64,000 nt of DNA from Mycosarcoma maydis (taxonomy: Eukaryota > Basidiomycota > Ustilaginomycetes > Ustilaginales). Position numbers and translations under genes: made by a program. This document shows, piece after piece, positions 10,274-22,400 of this stretch (position 1 is its first letter; each line of letters begins with the position of its first letter). The notes below the pieces were generated by a model. That model was given only the letters and a program-made list of their open reading frames with translations. It was not told where the DNA came from and did not search any database. Location of the stretch: NCBI RefSeq assembly GCF_000328475.2, contig NC_026491.1:434001-498000 (forward strand), in the 5' to 3' direction.

Positions 10274-13200
10274 TTTCGAACAGTTGAGGTAGATGTGAGA
10301 TCAGAGGAGTGTTCAAGTAAGGGAGTGTAGGTGTAGAAGAGTTGGGAGCCGGAGGCAGTTGATTGGTGTTTGGATAGGGAAAAGGGAGCAGCAAAGGGGA
10401 AAAGGGGAGCAGCAGCAGGAACAAGGAAGGGAGGTAAGGAAAAACTAGCTTGAGGGACGATAGAAAAGTGTCCGACGATGCAAGAGTTATATATGTCTGG
10501 TTAGCCGGATGGACACGCGAGACGTCCGAAATGGTAGCAGGCCTTAGCAAGCTATCCACCTGAAGCTGTCGCGTAGCAGTCTCGGGGTGGTGAGACGAAT
10601 CAAAACATGACCAGGTACCAAGAATGAGCTAAAGTGTCTCACGACGTTGACAAGCTTGTTTTGAGCAACGGGACGGGCATCAGAGCATGGAGTCGAGTTT
10701 GAGGCGCATGACGCATTCGCATAGACGGCCAACGTTGGATGATGTTTCTCATTGGCATGTTTGCGACGTCCCAATTCAACGTCTGTGATGGGAAAGGTAA
10801 TCACGGGGAGGATCGAGGGTAAGAGGAATGGGCTGCTAGCTGCGCCGCAAACGACGCGGACGAGATTCCAAGGGAGAGCAGGCGGGTGCATTGCGGAAAG
10901 CAGCTCGACACAGGGTGCACATTAAGCAGAGGAGCGAGCTGAAGCCCCAGGAGGAAGCGCGACAGGCAGAACTCGCATAAGAGATGACACAGACATGCAG
11001 GTCGAGCGAACATCTTTGGGCATGTTGGAATGATCCATTGGGATACGTCTGGTGATCCATCCGGCTGTCGGAAAAGTGTGCCATTCTATTCTCGTCAGCA
11101 GGCTATGGTAGGCTAACATAGCAGATTAGCCGCTCGTCTCACGTTTTCTTGTACCTGCCGAGGAACCTGCATTTAGACAAACGATGATACCATCGAAGCC
11201 ATGGTAAACACCATACCACCGATCTCCCACGGGTCAAGTAACAACCAAGACATCCCTTTCCGTCGAGTATCGACGTGTTAGAAGAAGCGAACTGTGGCCT
11301 TACTTGACGCCATACAAACGCCAAGATGGCCCAACGCGTTTGAAAAAACGAAGTGCATGTCAACGTGAGCCGCATCTGTACAAGACGCAAGTGCATGATT
11401 GCTTCACCTTGGCACGCACCAATCGGGTGAGGGTGAAGTCTTGCCGCCGGGCAAATCATTGAATTATCGACAAGCTGAACGACAATGCAACAAATCTCGT
11501 CTCAGCGATCCCGATATGCAGACTCTGGCATTAGGCGGGCTTGAGGCGGGCTTGATCATGGCGTGTCAACATTAGCTAAACCGAGTCGAGCAAAGCTGCC
11601 AAGGAGAAAGATGATCGCATCGGAACGAGGGTTTAAGCTCTAGCTGCATGTAGTCTGTGCAGATTGCGAGAGCTAGCCACGGTGATTGACGCCACGATCA
11701 ACAGGTTACCAGACGCAAAGCACATAGTGGAGCAAGGTAATGGAGAACAAAGAGTGGTTGACTTGACCAGGCTGCAGCTATGGACAACGATCGAGGGCGC
11801 CAGTTTCGATACGCCCTCGAGACTGGCACGCAGAAATGTAAATCGTGAATTGTATAGCGTCAGATTGAGGTGATGAAAAGGGGAACAGCAGGCAAAAGGA
11901 TCGTTGACGAGCGATAGAGCTGCGCTCGCTGCGAGAAGTAGTGGGAAGCGATGACAGCGGTCTGACAGGTAAGCTAAAATTGACAGCTGATGTGCGGGGT
12001 TGACTGGATCGGCGGCGAGTGGAATGGATAGCGGAAACCAATAATGCCATAGCGAGGCAAAGCAAGTGACGGACACGGGGAACACGCAGAAATGTTGCCT
12101 TGTTTCGGAATGCAGAGAGGTGCAGTTGGTGATTTATGACACGCGTGAAGCAGAGAATAGAGTGACGACTGCGATCAGCCAGCCAACCAGCCAACCAGCC
12201 AATCAGACGGCCAGCCAACGCTGAGGAATGCACGCAAAATTCCTTTATCAGCATGAGTATTCACGATTCATTCACGATTTACGATTATGACGACGAGGCT
12301 CTTCCGATGGATGCTGTTCGTCAGAATCCGCACCTTGATGTTCGCTTCTGGATCTCGTGCAGTCACGAATTGCAGCTCAGCTGCGCATGCGTGGTCGATC
12401 GATTCGCCTATTTCCCTCCCCCTCGTCACCTTTTGCCGATTCACCATGAGACCAGGGTGCATTCAAGTGATTCCCCCCTTTTCCAAGCATGGCCTACAGG
12501 CTCGCTGACAAGGAGATATCGGTCGAAGGGGTGATCGCTTACAGGCTCTGTCTTGTCGGTGGCCGGAGCGTCACGCTTGGAGATGGAGCCAAATGCGCTA
12601 AGCAGTGGGGGTTCGGAGGCCGATTCCTGTGTTTCTGCACGTTCCTTAGGTGCAGTATTGTGTGCTATTCCGGGATTCGTCGAGAGGGGTTTCAGAGCGC
12701 TTGGTCAAATCGGCACGGAGCAACCCCACATGAGGATAGGAAAGAGTCTAGTGTGAGTCTGGGGTTCCGTTGACAAATGACAGCTCAATGATGCGTGAGA
12801 CCCGTGTAAGTAAGTGGTCGGAATGTGGAATGCAGCTACGAACCCGTTGCTATTTGTGATTGGCTCTTGGCAGTGGAAACCCGTCACGTCAAACTGCGCG
12901 TGCTTGCAGTTTTGCCGACGCGCACAAGACGGAAGCAGGCTGTCCGCAGGCTGCCAAGGCGGGCTTTTGGTTTCAAAGAATGTTATACGCTTCCCTGCTC
13001 GTGTGCGTGCTCTGTAACGAAAATCGTCAAACTTGACTGATGCTGTCCTGATGAGCTCCTCACCTAGGCCAACCCACGATGCTGATAGCTGATCCTTGGC
13101 TCACTAGATGCCTGTAATGACATTTTGAAGGCGAGGCCCCCCTTGAACGCAGTTGTTCCACTCTCTTCTCCTCTTGTGATCAGTGTCAGCCGTCGAGTGG

Positions 13201-14566
13201 TGAGGAATGTCAAATTTCCTATGATCTATCTCGATCATTCATGATTACAGCGCATGCATTGAACCGTTACACCCGATCTGACCAAAGCGGCTCGCAACTT
13301 TGCGTCTAGTCGACATTGACTTTGCACGCACGAATCGCTCGTCATCGTCGTTTCCATTGGTAAAGACCCTATGATGGCCTTACCATGAGCACTGCATGTT
13401 TTGGGCAGTGTTCGACGGAAGCGTCTGAGAATTCGAACGTCGTTGATGTCTTGGCTTGCTTGCGCCACCATTCACGATCGGAGCTCGTCGGACAAACCTG
13501 AACCGTGGTGTCGCGGGTGCAGATCTGACTCGGTCACATGTCACGAGACGGTCACTGCAGAGGTAGATTTAAGCGGCTGCGCGATCATGTGATCTCTTTC
13601 ACTGCAGGGCTCAACGCAGAGCATACAAGGCGTGGGCTCCTTTTGCGCTCGATACTAGGCATGACGATGGATTTTGCATTTGTTTTTCAGACCAAAATTT
13701 TTTCGTCGACTTTCTATCGCTGATGTTGTTGGTGCACGTTACTCTGTCCCGTTCTCGTTGCAGAATCGCATCGGGCGAATCCCGAAATCAACCTACAGGA
13801 CACTCACGACTCACGACTTGGCGTTTGTGTTTCGCCGAGACCGAGTGGATCCTGGTGTGGCATGCTTTGACAATCGCGTTTGCATTCGCATTCACATTTG
13901 CACACGCGAGCGTGATGCGATTCGGCCAGCATGTGCGTGTTCTCGCCAGATCACGTTTCGTTCTGGTCTGCATTCGGCTTGGTCATCCTCGCTCGGTCGC
14001 GACACTCGTGCCTCAAGCCCTAACCACGTTCCCACGCCACACCACGCCACGCCCACTACCATGTACTGGCTGGCTCCAGTCCTCGATGCTTTCGCTCCCT
14101 CTTGCCATGGACATCCATGCTTGCGCTTGCCCTTGCTGTTCCTGCCTTACTCTGTGGTCCGCGCCTTGCCCAACTCGGTTTCCAGAAACAAGGCCAATCC
14201 CATTCCGGCGGTTAGACATGCAGCATCGCATCAATCACGAATACTCGCGTCGCACTCATCTACGTCATAGTCATAAACCACACACGTATATATGCCAATC
14301 CGGCGAAAAATCGAACGGGAAAGATATTGCAGGGAAAAGTAGAATATGCGTACATCAAGTCGGATGGAGGATGTGGGAATCTTATGAGCACAGATCGACC
14401 AACAGACCCAAGAAGAGCTTGGGAACTCAGACGATCCTCGAGTTCCTTTTGAATTTTTTTTTTTGGAGTGTGCACTCGGTGGTTCCCCAAACGAGCCAAA
14501 CGAGGCGCGAGATGGATGACATGCATCAACGACCAATAGAGACAAAAGCAAGCGGATGCTTGTTCT
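10274..14566. other. 4.3 kb intergenic between hum3 and ssb
   Basis: This region contains the hum3 promoter on the left (TATA-like element at 10487-10494) and the 3' flank of the Ssb gene on the right. I found no RNA gene and no open frame with recognisable domains. The largest frame, 13723-14604 plus, is rejected because it runs into the Ssb coding sequence and has random composition. Heptamer copies occur near 12257 (ATTCACGATT type) and 13795 (ACTCACGACTCACGAC type). Confidence 0.6.
10487..10494 (-). promoter_or_regulatory. TATA-like element of hum3
   Basis: Minus-strand ATATATAA, about 215 bp upstream of the hum3 ATG. The stretch between it and the start codon is CT-rich on the coding strand, as in highly expressed fungal genes. 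Inferred from position and sequence only. Confidence 0.5.
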
Positions 14567-15689
14567 TTAACGACCACCGAAAGCCTTCTGCATGGAGCGC
14601 TTGAGGCGGAGCGAAGCACGGCGGTACTCGTCAGCCGAAGCGTCCTGCACCTCAAGAAGCTCAAGAGCCTTGGTAAGCTCCTGCTCAATCTGGATCTTGG
14701 CGGGGCGCTTGAGGTTGGCGGCGGGGCTCGAGATGGTCTCCTCGACCGAGTGGACGTATGCCTCGAGGTCGTTCTTGGCATCGTGCTTGGCAGTGAAGTC
14801 CTTGTCAGCCTTGGAGAAGGTCTCGGCGTCCTTGATCATCTGCTCGATCTCGTTGGAGCTGAGGCGACCCACCGAGTTGGTAATGGTGATGTTGGCCTTG
14901 CGACCAGTGATCTTCTCCTGAGCGGAGACCTTGAGCAGACCGTTGGCGTCAATCTCAAAGGTGGTCAGGAGCTCGGCCTGACCACGGGGCTGAGGGGGAA
15001 TACCAGTCAGCTCGAACTCACCAAGGAGACGGTTGTCCTTGCACTGAGTTCGCTCACCCTCGTAAACGGGGAAGGTGACCTGAGTCTGGTTGTCCTCAAC
15101 GGTGGTGAAGACACGCGTCTTGTTGCATGGGATCGGGGTGTTACGCGGAACGACAACACCGAACACGTCACCCTGCATGGCAACACCGAGCGAAAGAGGA
15201 GCGACATCAAGAAGGAGGAGGTCGGCGGTCTTGTCGCTGGTCTGGTTGGTGAGCACGGCGGCCTGGACAGCGGCACCGTAGGCGACAGCCTCGTCGGGGT
15301 TAATCGACTTGTTGAGCTGGCGGCCACCGAAGAACTCGGAGATGAGCGACTGGATCTTGGGGATACGGGTGGAACCACCGACAAGCACAATGTCGTCGAC
15401 CTTGTCGGCGGGGATCTTGGAGTCCTTGAGCACCTTGGCGACGGGCTCAATGGTACCCTTGAAGGCGGCGGCGTTGATCTCCTCGAATCGCGCACGGGTG
15501 ATGTTGGCCTGGAAGTCGACACCCTGGAAGAGCGAGTCAACCTCGACGGTGGTCTGGGTGACCGACGACAAGGTGCGCTTAGCACGCTCACAGGCTGAAC
15601 GGAGACGGCGAACAGCACGGGCGTCACCCGAGATGTCGAGCTTGTTCTTGCGCTCGAACTCCTTCTTGAAGTGGTCAAGAAGGGCGTTA

Positions 15690-15736
<47 letters not shown>

Positions 15737-16529
15737 GGCGAAAACACCACCGGTGATGTTGAGGAGCGAAACATCGAAAGTTCCTCCACCGAGATCGTAG
15801 ATGAGGACGTTCTTCTCAGTCGACGACTTGGAGTCGAGACCGTAGGCGATGGCGGCAGCGGTGGGCTCGTTGATGATACGGAGGACATCGAGACCAGCGA
15901 TGGAACCTGGCAAGCGTGAAAAGTTATGCAGAGCAAGAATGAAAGACTGGGTCAGTGACGGAAAGCTCCCAATTTAGGTGACTCTCAACATGGTTTCCGC
16001 CTAACTGCTGCTGCTGATGGCCTTGATGCTTCGTTTTCAACTGGACTGCCAATTTGTCAACTGTCCATGTCGCATGTGCCGGACTGGACGACATGAATTG
16101 CTGATGACGAAATGCGCTCAGCTAGCCGTTCTTAGTAAAGTATTTTTGCTTCCGCAACGCTGGAGAGCCTCGGAATTAGCATGGAATAAATTTGTATCAT
16201 CGCTGCGCAATCGTGTGTCTGCGTCGACTTGCTGAAGTATCCCTCCGTTGTTCTTCCCTTGTTTCCTTTGCAATCTAATACCAGTAGCAGCAGAGGCAGC
16301 AGCACATGTCGAGGTGATATTCAGCAATGGAAAACAATACGTACCAGCATCCTTGGTGGCGAGACGCTGCGAGTCGTTGAAGTAAGCGGGGACGGTGATG
16401 ACGGCCTTCTTGACCTCCTTGCCAATCTTGGCCTCGGCGATCTCCTTCATCTTGGTGAGGACCATGGAGGAAATCTCCTGGGGGGAGAACTGCTTGGTCT
16501 CGCCGAGGTAGTTGACCTCGATGAAGGGG

Positions 16530-16566
<37 letters not shown>

Positions 16567-16771
16567 GCATGTCCTTCTTGACGTCAGGGTCATCGTATCG
16601 GCGACCGATGAGACGCTTGGCGTCGAAGACGGTCTGCTTGGGGTTCATGGCAGCCTGGTTCTTGGCGGCATCACCAATGAGACGTTCGCTCTCGGTGAAA
16701 GCGACGTACGAGGGGGTGGTGCGGTTACCCTGGTCGTTGGCAATGATTTCGACACGCTCATTGACCCACCA

Positions 16772-16804
<33 letters not shown>

Positions 16805-17102
16805 TGGAGAACAAAACAGCCCAGAAAGTTGGACGAAAGGTCAGTCAGTACGAGGTCGACTTGGGAGTTGAATGCTAAGCAGTGCAAGACGCCAAGACGA
16901 CGGCAGCGTGTTGCCTGCTTGGAGGAACATGACGAGACCGGTCGTCCTTGGACACTGGCTGTGCTTCAAAGTGTAAGCGCAGAGTTGGGTGAGGCGTGCA
17001 ATGCAATGCAATGTGCTGGATGATGGCTGACTACGTACCAATACCGATGGCGCCCTGGTAGACGGTGTCGTCGACGGGGGTAGCAGGAACCTCGCTGGAC
17101 AT
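14567..17102 (-). CDS. ssb1: ribosome-associated Hsp70 chaperone, Ssb type
   Basis: Three exons (17102-17039, 16800-16345, 15906-14567) join to 619 residues. The introns are GTACGT...AATAG (238 nt) and GTACGT...GCCAG (438 nt). Visible Hsp70 landmarks are the N-terminal phosphate loop [12 protein letters not shown] (rejoined across intron 1), [35 protein letters not shown] and [13 protein letters not shown]. The C-terminal half reads [20 protein letters not shown] and [23 protein letters not shown] sequence, and the protein ends without EEVD, which fits Ssb rather than the cytosolic Ssa type. Ssb works on nascent chains at the ribosome together with the RAC complex. The second junction ([14 protein letters not shown]) falls between highly conserved residues, so the model is firm. 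The gene is divergent from MRP4. Confidence 0.95.
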
Positions 17103-18138
17103 GATGACGAAGTTTGTTCTGGGGGTGATGAGGGGGAGGGATGGGGTGATGGAAGAAGGAGAAAGGATGGCGACAAGATACTGCCAAAAAACCTTGGCTC
17201 TTGGTCACTTTGTTGGCCTTGGTTGGCTCTTGAGCGTGCGAGACGAGTTTGAGCGCTGTTCAAAGCGATCAGACTGCAAATTTGTTTGCAACTTGTCGAG
17301 ACTCTTGACCGCAAAGCCTAAGCCCGTCAGTGTTCCCTGTCTCTCTGCTCAACAGACTGACACTTTGGTTGGGTTGAATGGGCCAGCCAGATTGGCAAGT
17401 TTTTTTTTTCTCTTTCTCTTTCTCTTTTGCTTTTTCTTCTTTTCTTCTTCTTCTTCTTCTTCTTCTTCTTCTTCTTGTGGCGGGCGTCAGCGTCCAGGGG
17501 CGCGAGCTGGTTGTTGCAGCTAGGTTAGTCGAGTTAGTTGCTTTGCCACGATTTGAATTTTCTTGTTCTATTTTCTTGTGGTTGTTGCAGCAGCTGAGAG
17601 TGAGCTCCTAACCTTTTTCCACGCTGCGCCACAAAGAATCGTGAATTGATTTGTTCAAGTTCAGCACGATTAATATTCTATAATACTTGGTTGGCTACAG
17701 GCCGAGAAAATTTTCAGAAGAAGCGGAAATCCTGAATTGGCGGTTCGGAAATTTCGCGCTGTGCTGACTCTTTCATTTCAAGTTGGCACATTTTGTATTC
17801 AATCCTTCAGCTGAAATTCAAGTCGATGTTTAAAGCTGCCACCGAAATCGTAGTCAGAAATGATTAGCTGCGGCACTGACATTCGTGATTGGACCAGACC
17901 GTTCAGAAACCATGGTTGGCTTGTTTCGTGCGACAAGAAAAGGGCTGATTCGTCGCTGGCCGGTTCCGAGTCGACAGCTCAGATTAGGAAGAAACACAAA
18001 CACGAAACGGTCACGAGCTGAAAAAGTCGTCAGCGTCACACAGCTCACTCGGCTTTTGTGTGCTCTGAGATGTGATCACTTGGTACCTCACCTTAGCCAC
18101 CATAGGCACTTTCATATTAGCTTGCTTGCTCATCGACC
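17103..18138. other. divergent promoter region ssb / MRP4
   Basis: One kilobase between divergent starts. It has a long pyrimidine tract at 17399-17476 ending in (TTC)n, and AT-richer DNA at 17630-17900 with an AATCGTGAATTG heptamer near 17638. No gene is seen. Confidence 0.7.
17433..17476. repeat. (TTC)n microsatellite in pyrimidine tract
   Basis: A CTT/TTC trinucleotide run continuing a T-, TC- and TTTC-rich stretch that begins at 17399. It lies about 330 bp upstream of the Ssb start, purine-rich on the Ssb coding strand. Confidence 0.9.
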
Positions 18139-19251
18139 ATGGCCAGCCCCATTGCCAGCACATCCAGGACAACCCTCGGCAGCTTGTCGAGGAGCTCCGT
18201 TTACTCGAGAGCTGCTCTACCTTGTTCCACCGTCCGTGCTCGCAGTCTCTCGAGCGAGGTTCTTCAGCCCTCGGTTCCTGTTGCAGCTGATATGGATGCA
18301 GCAACAGCGGTGCATTCACAAGCAACTCCAACCCAAACCCAAACCACTACCGAGGATGCATCCGAAACACGTCGACTCAGGCGCACCGTCATGAACCAAC
18401 TCTCCGACCTCGGCAGCACACAGACGCGCGCTACTTCGTTCAGACCGCACAAGCTTCGACTGAACCCTGTGGATGCGCACAAGCTCACCCTCAGCCACCT
18501 CGTCGCGTCTACCGCGCAGGTCGGTCACTCTCTGTCATCACTCAAAGCTGCGAACCAGCCTTACATCTACGGTCAGCGTCATGGTGTGGCCATTTTCGAC
18601 CTCGAGCGCGCTACGCTGCCCGCTCTGCGCCGAGCTGCTTCGGTGGTTAAAGCCGTCGCCGAGCGCGATGGTGTGATTCTGTTTGTTGGCACTCGCCCCG
18701 GTCAGCAGGCAGCTGTGCTCGCGGCTACAAAGCGTCTTGCTGGTAACGGTTTCCACGTCACTGCCGAGCGATGGATGCCTGGTGTCATCACCAATGCTCC
18801 CAAACTGCTCGCTTCGGCTATCCTCAAATCTTTGCACGACCTCGATCCCACTGGTACCGCAAACACCAACCGACTTGCCTCGCAAACACTTCAGCCTGAC
18901 CTCGTCATTGTTCTCAATCCCATCGAAAACTCGTTTGCCATCCGAGAGGCTACACAGGCCAACATCCCCACTATCGCCATCACCGACTCGGACGTCGATC
19001 CCAGGTGCGTCACATACCCGATCCCAGCCAACGACGACTCGATCCGCAGCGTCGAATTGATCATCGGTGTTCTCTCCAAGGCAGGAGAGGATGGTTTGAA
19101 GGTCAGAGCCAAGAAGCTCGACGAGGCCGATAAAATCGAGCGCAAGGTCAACAGAACTCTCCAGAGGCGTGTAGAAGGTGCCAACTTCGATCCACGAACC
19201 AGGTCTGCATCCAGCCAAACCACTCGTGATCCTGAGGAGGACGATGACTAA
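18139..19251 (+). CDS. MRP4: mitochondrial small-subunit ribosomal protein uS2
   Basis: 370 residues in one exon with an ACCATGG start. Residues 1-45 are Arg/Ser/Ala-rich with no acidic residues until RARSLSSE, as expected of a mitochondrial presequence. The core from about residue 100 shows the ribosomal S2 fold signatures: HLVASTAQVGHSLSSLKAA, YIYGQRHGVAIFDLE, VLFVGTRPGQ-like 'ILFVGTRPGQQAAV', WMPGVITN, PDLVIVLNP, REATQANIPTIAITDSDVDP and YPIPANDDS. The last three form the conserved C-terminal S2 block. The protein is a structural part of the mitoribosomal small subunit. A charged C-terminal extension ends EEDDD. The gene is convergent with ste6, 228 bp away. Confidence 0.95.
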   Translation: MASPIASTSRTTLGSLSRSSVYSRAALPCSTVRARSLSSEVLQPSVPVAADMDAATAVHSQATPTQTQTTTEDASETRRLRRTVMNQLSDLGSTQTRATSFRPHKLRLNPVDAHKLTLSHLVASTAQVGHSLSSLKAANQPYIYGQRHGVAIFDLERATLPALRRAASVVKAVAERDGVILFVGTRPGQQAAVLAATKRLAGNGFHVTAERWMPGVITNAPKLLASAILKSLHDLDPTGTANTNRLASQTLQPDLVIVLNPIENSFAIREATQANIPTIAITDSDVDPRCVTYPIPANDDSIRSVELIIGVLSKAGEDGLKVRAKKLDEADKIERKVNRTLQRRVEGANFDPRTRSASSQTTRDPEEDDD

Positions 19252-19479
19252 GCACTCGATCAATTCTCAACTACCAATTGGCTGCGATACCCCCAGCTTT
19301 TTCCCCCATTGCCCGCAGCGTCATTTGTCAATCCAAGAGAGAAAGAGACAGAGCAAATCATCAAAATACATTGCAAAGCGAAACCAACCAAACAAACGGA
19401 TCCAGTGCATGCGAGCGAGAGAGAGAGAGAGCACTTGACGGTCATTGGCTTTGCGTATAGACCAAGCTGACATGTGATG

Positions 19480-22400
19480 CTAACCAGTCCATTCACCACC
19501 TCGGGTGAGCGAAGCAAAGTAGCCACGGGGCATGGCCACCAAGTCATCCCATCGACCGTGTTCCACCACTTTGCCGTGCTTGAGAACGAGGATTCTGTCG
19601 CACTTGCTCATCATATCCACGTTGTGCGTGATGACGAGCGTCGTCATGCGCCTCTTTTTCAGCTCGGCGTTGGGCGAGAGCAAGGTTTCGACGATCACGC
19701 GCTGATTCGCTACGTCGAGGGCCGAAGTGCATTCGTCGAGGATCAGGATCTTGGCACGGGTGCGCATGAGTGCACGCGCTATGGCAAGACGCTGCGCTTG
19801 ACCACCCGAGAGTTTGCAGCTCGAGCCACCGCCGACGCTCGTCGAGTAGGCCGAGGGTAGACAGCTGATGAACGAATGCGCGTTGGCTGCGCGCGCGGAC
19901 TGCTCGACTTGGTCCATCAAAGCTTGGCTCAAGCGCCGTGGTGCTTGATCGTCCGTCGTAGAGTTGACGCCGTACGCAATGTTTTCCGCAATCGAGAGAT
20001 CAAACAGGCTGGCATTCTGGCCGACGACACTTATGTGTTCGCGAAGCCAAGGTGTCGAGAGCTGACAAATCGGCACACCGTCCACCAGGATCGAACCAGA
20101 GTCGGGTTCGTACAGCTTCTGTAGTAAAGCGGCTACCGTGCTCTTACCACATCCAGACACTCCGACGATCGCCACGCATTCGCCTGCAGAAATCGCGAAT
20201 TGCACGCCATCGAGCACCTTCACGTCGGCCCTACCATCATAGGCAAATTCGACATCTCGAAACTCGATCCCACCTCGCACATGGCTGGTCAAGTCTCCCT
20301 TGGCTTCCGTACCACTCACTCCTGCGCCGGTCAGCTTCAAGAGCCGATCCAGATCAGCCAGCGCCTTGACGCTCTTGCTGAACCCTGGCAGGAACGTCAA
20401 CATCTGAGCCGCAAATGTCACCGCAAAGATGATCAGGTTAAACACCTGCATCATCCTTTGAAAATCGTACTCGCCTGAAATCATCAATCTTGATCCGACG
20501 TAAAAGATGAGAGCTTCGGCCATGTATGTCAGTGCATCGCTCAATCCATGACCGAAACCTGAAAACACCGACGAGCGCATACCGCTTCGTTGGGCGTCCT
20601 CTACCGTCAACTGATACGCACGATCGAAAACGGTTTCGAGACCCATCGATCGGATTGCACGCATGTGCAGCACCATGGCGTGGAAGCGTTCCGAGACCGC
20701 TTCTCTCTTGAGCTTGTTGCGCGCTTCGTAGAACGCGACCACCCTCGACTGGACGAGCGTAGCTACGAGAAAGACGGGCCCGAAAGCTACACCGGCCAGA
20801 GTAAGTTTCCAGCCGACCACAAGAGCCCAAATGATTCCGAGGCTGATCATGGACGTGATGAGCGCGAGTTGGCCGATGATCTGACCAACCAAGTTGCGTG
20901 CGTCTTCGGCATCCTTGATGATGCTCTGGCAGATTCGCGCGGCCGAGTTGGAACGACGGTCGAAGAACGTTCGGTCTTGCGAGACAACGTTGCCGTACGA
21001 GGACGAGCGCAGACGATAGATCCATTCGTCAGCAAGCAGCTCCATCAGCAGGAATCGCGTGAAGGCGAAAATCCCCTCAAGGAGCGCGACTAGCAGGACG
21101 AGAAGGCTCCATTTGAGCACCGCGCTGTCTTGGTTGGGTCGACCCATTGTGGAGAGCAACTGAGCCAGAAGGTACGAGAATACCGGAGTCAGGGTTCCGG
21201 AAATGATACAGAGTAAGATACCGATGATGAGAAGTGCTTGGCTCGGGATGGTTCGCCAAAGGATGCCCCACACTTGCCGCATTGTCGGTGCCTTATTCGA
21301 CAAGCCCTCCGTATCCGTATTGTCCGGGGCGTCCAAGACAGTTTTGAGGTGTGTCGATGGAGTTGATACGTTGGCCAACGCACCGGCCTCCCATTTCTTG
21401 CGTTCAACAGTAGCGGTGCGTGCACGTCGATTGCTAGCGCTCGATCCGAAAGCTTTGAGTGTTTCAGCTTGCTCAAAGTAGCTATTCATCGCCTGTCTCT
21501 CGGCCAGCTTCAATGGCTTGAGATGCGACGGAGCTCCGTCGAGCTTTGGAGAAAAGAGCAACGAGAGATGTTCCGATAGGATGCGCGATTCGCGCTCCCA
21601 GCCTAGCTTTGAGAGATACTTTCTTCTCGGTGGCTGGGTGGATGACTCATCGAGTGTCGCCATCATGCTGATGCCTTGTGCGTGCGGATGCTCAACTTGC
21701 TCGGTTGGCGCTTGTCGCGCTTGGTCTTGTTGACGACTCTGCTGGAGCGACATAGTCCTGAACAAGCCTTGCTTGTCCTCGAGATCGCTTCTGTACCCTT
21801 GCTGCACCACACGCCCGTTCTCGAGTAGGTAGAGGAAATCTTCACGATCGATCTGCGAAAGGTCGTGAGTGATGACGATTGTCGTCTTACCTCTACGCCA
21901 AGTCTTGATTGCTTCGTATACGAGGTGTCGTGTTGTAGGGTCGAGAGCCGACGTGGCTTCGTCGAGGATCAAGATGGATGGATCGCGCAATCTCGCCCTT
22001 GCAATGGCAAGTCTCTGCTTCTGTCCTCCGGACAACGCTGTCGCTTTTGCACCCAACATGGTCTCGTATCCATCTGGTAGATCGCGCACGAATTCGTGTA
22101 ACAGTGCTAGACGACACGCCGACTCGATCGCTTCCCTTTCCACTTGAGGCACGCCTGTATCTGCGGCTACTTGAGTATCGAGCTTGCCGACAAGACCGAG
22201 CGCCACGTTGTCGTGAACGCTCATGTCGAAAATGATTGCGTCCTGGCTAACAGCTCCGATGTGTTGATGACACCAGTGCGGATCGAGGAATTCGATGGTC
22301 TGGTCGTCGATCTGAATTGTACCTGTTGTCGGCTCGTACAGACGTAGCAGCAGCTGAGCAATAGTGCTCTTGCCGCTTCCGCTGCCGCCAACAACGTACG

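Noticed and set aside
13723..14604. 293-codon plus-strand open frame
   Set aside because: It runs into the 3' end of the Ssb coding sequence on the other strand, has random composition with Cys, His and Arg runs, and includes the heptamer repeat.
14750..15598. 282-codon plus frame opposite the Ssb exon
   Set aside because: Antisense shadow of a strongly codon-biased Hsp70 exon.
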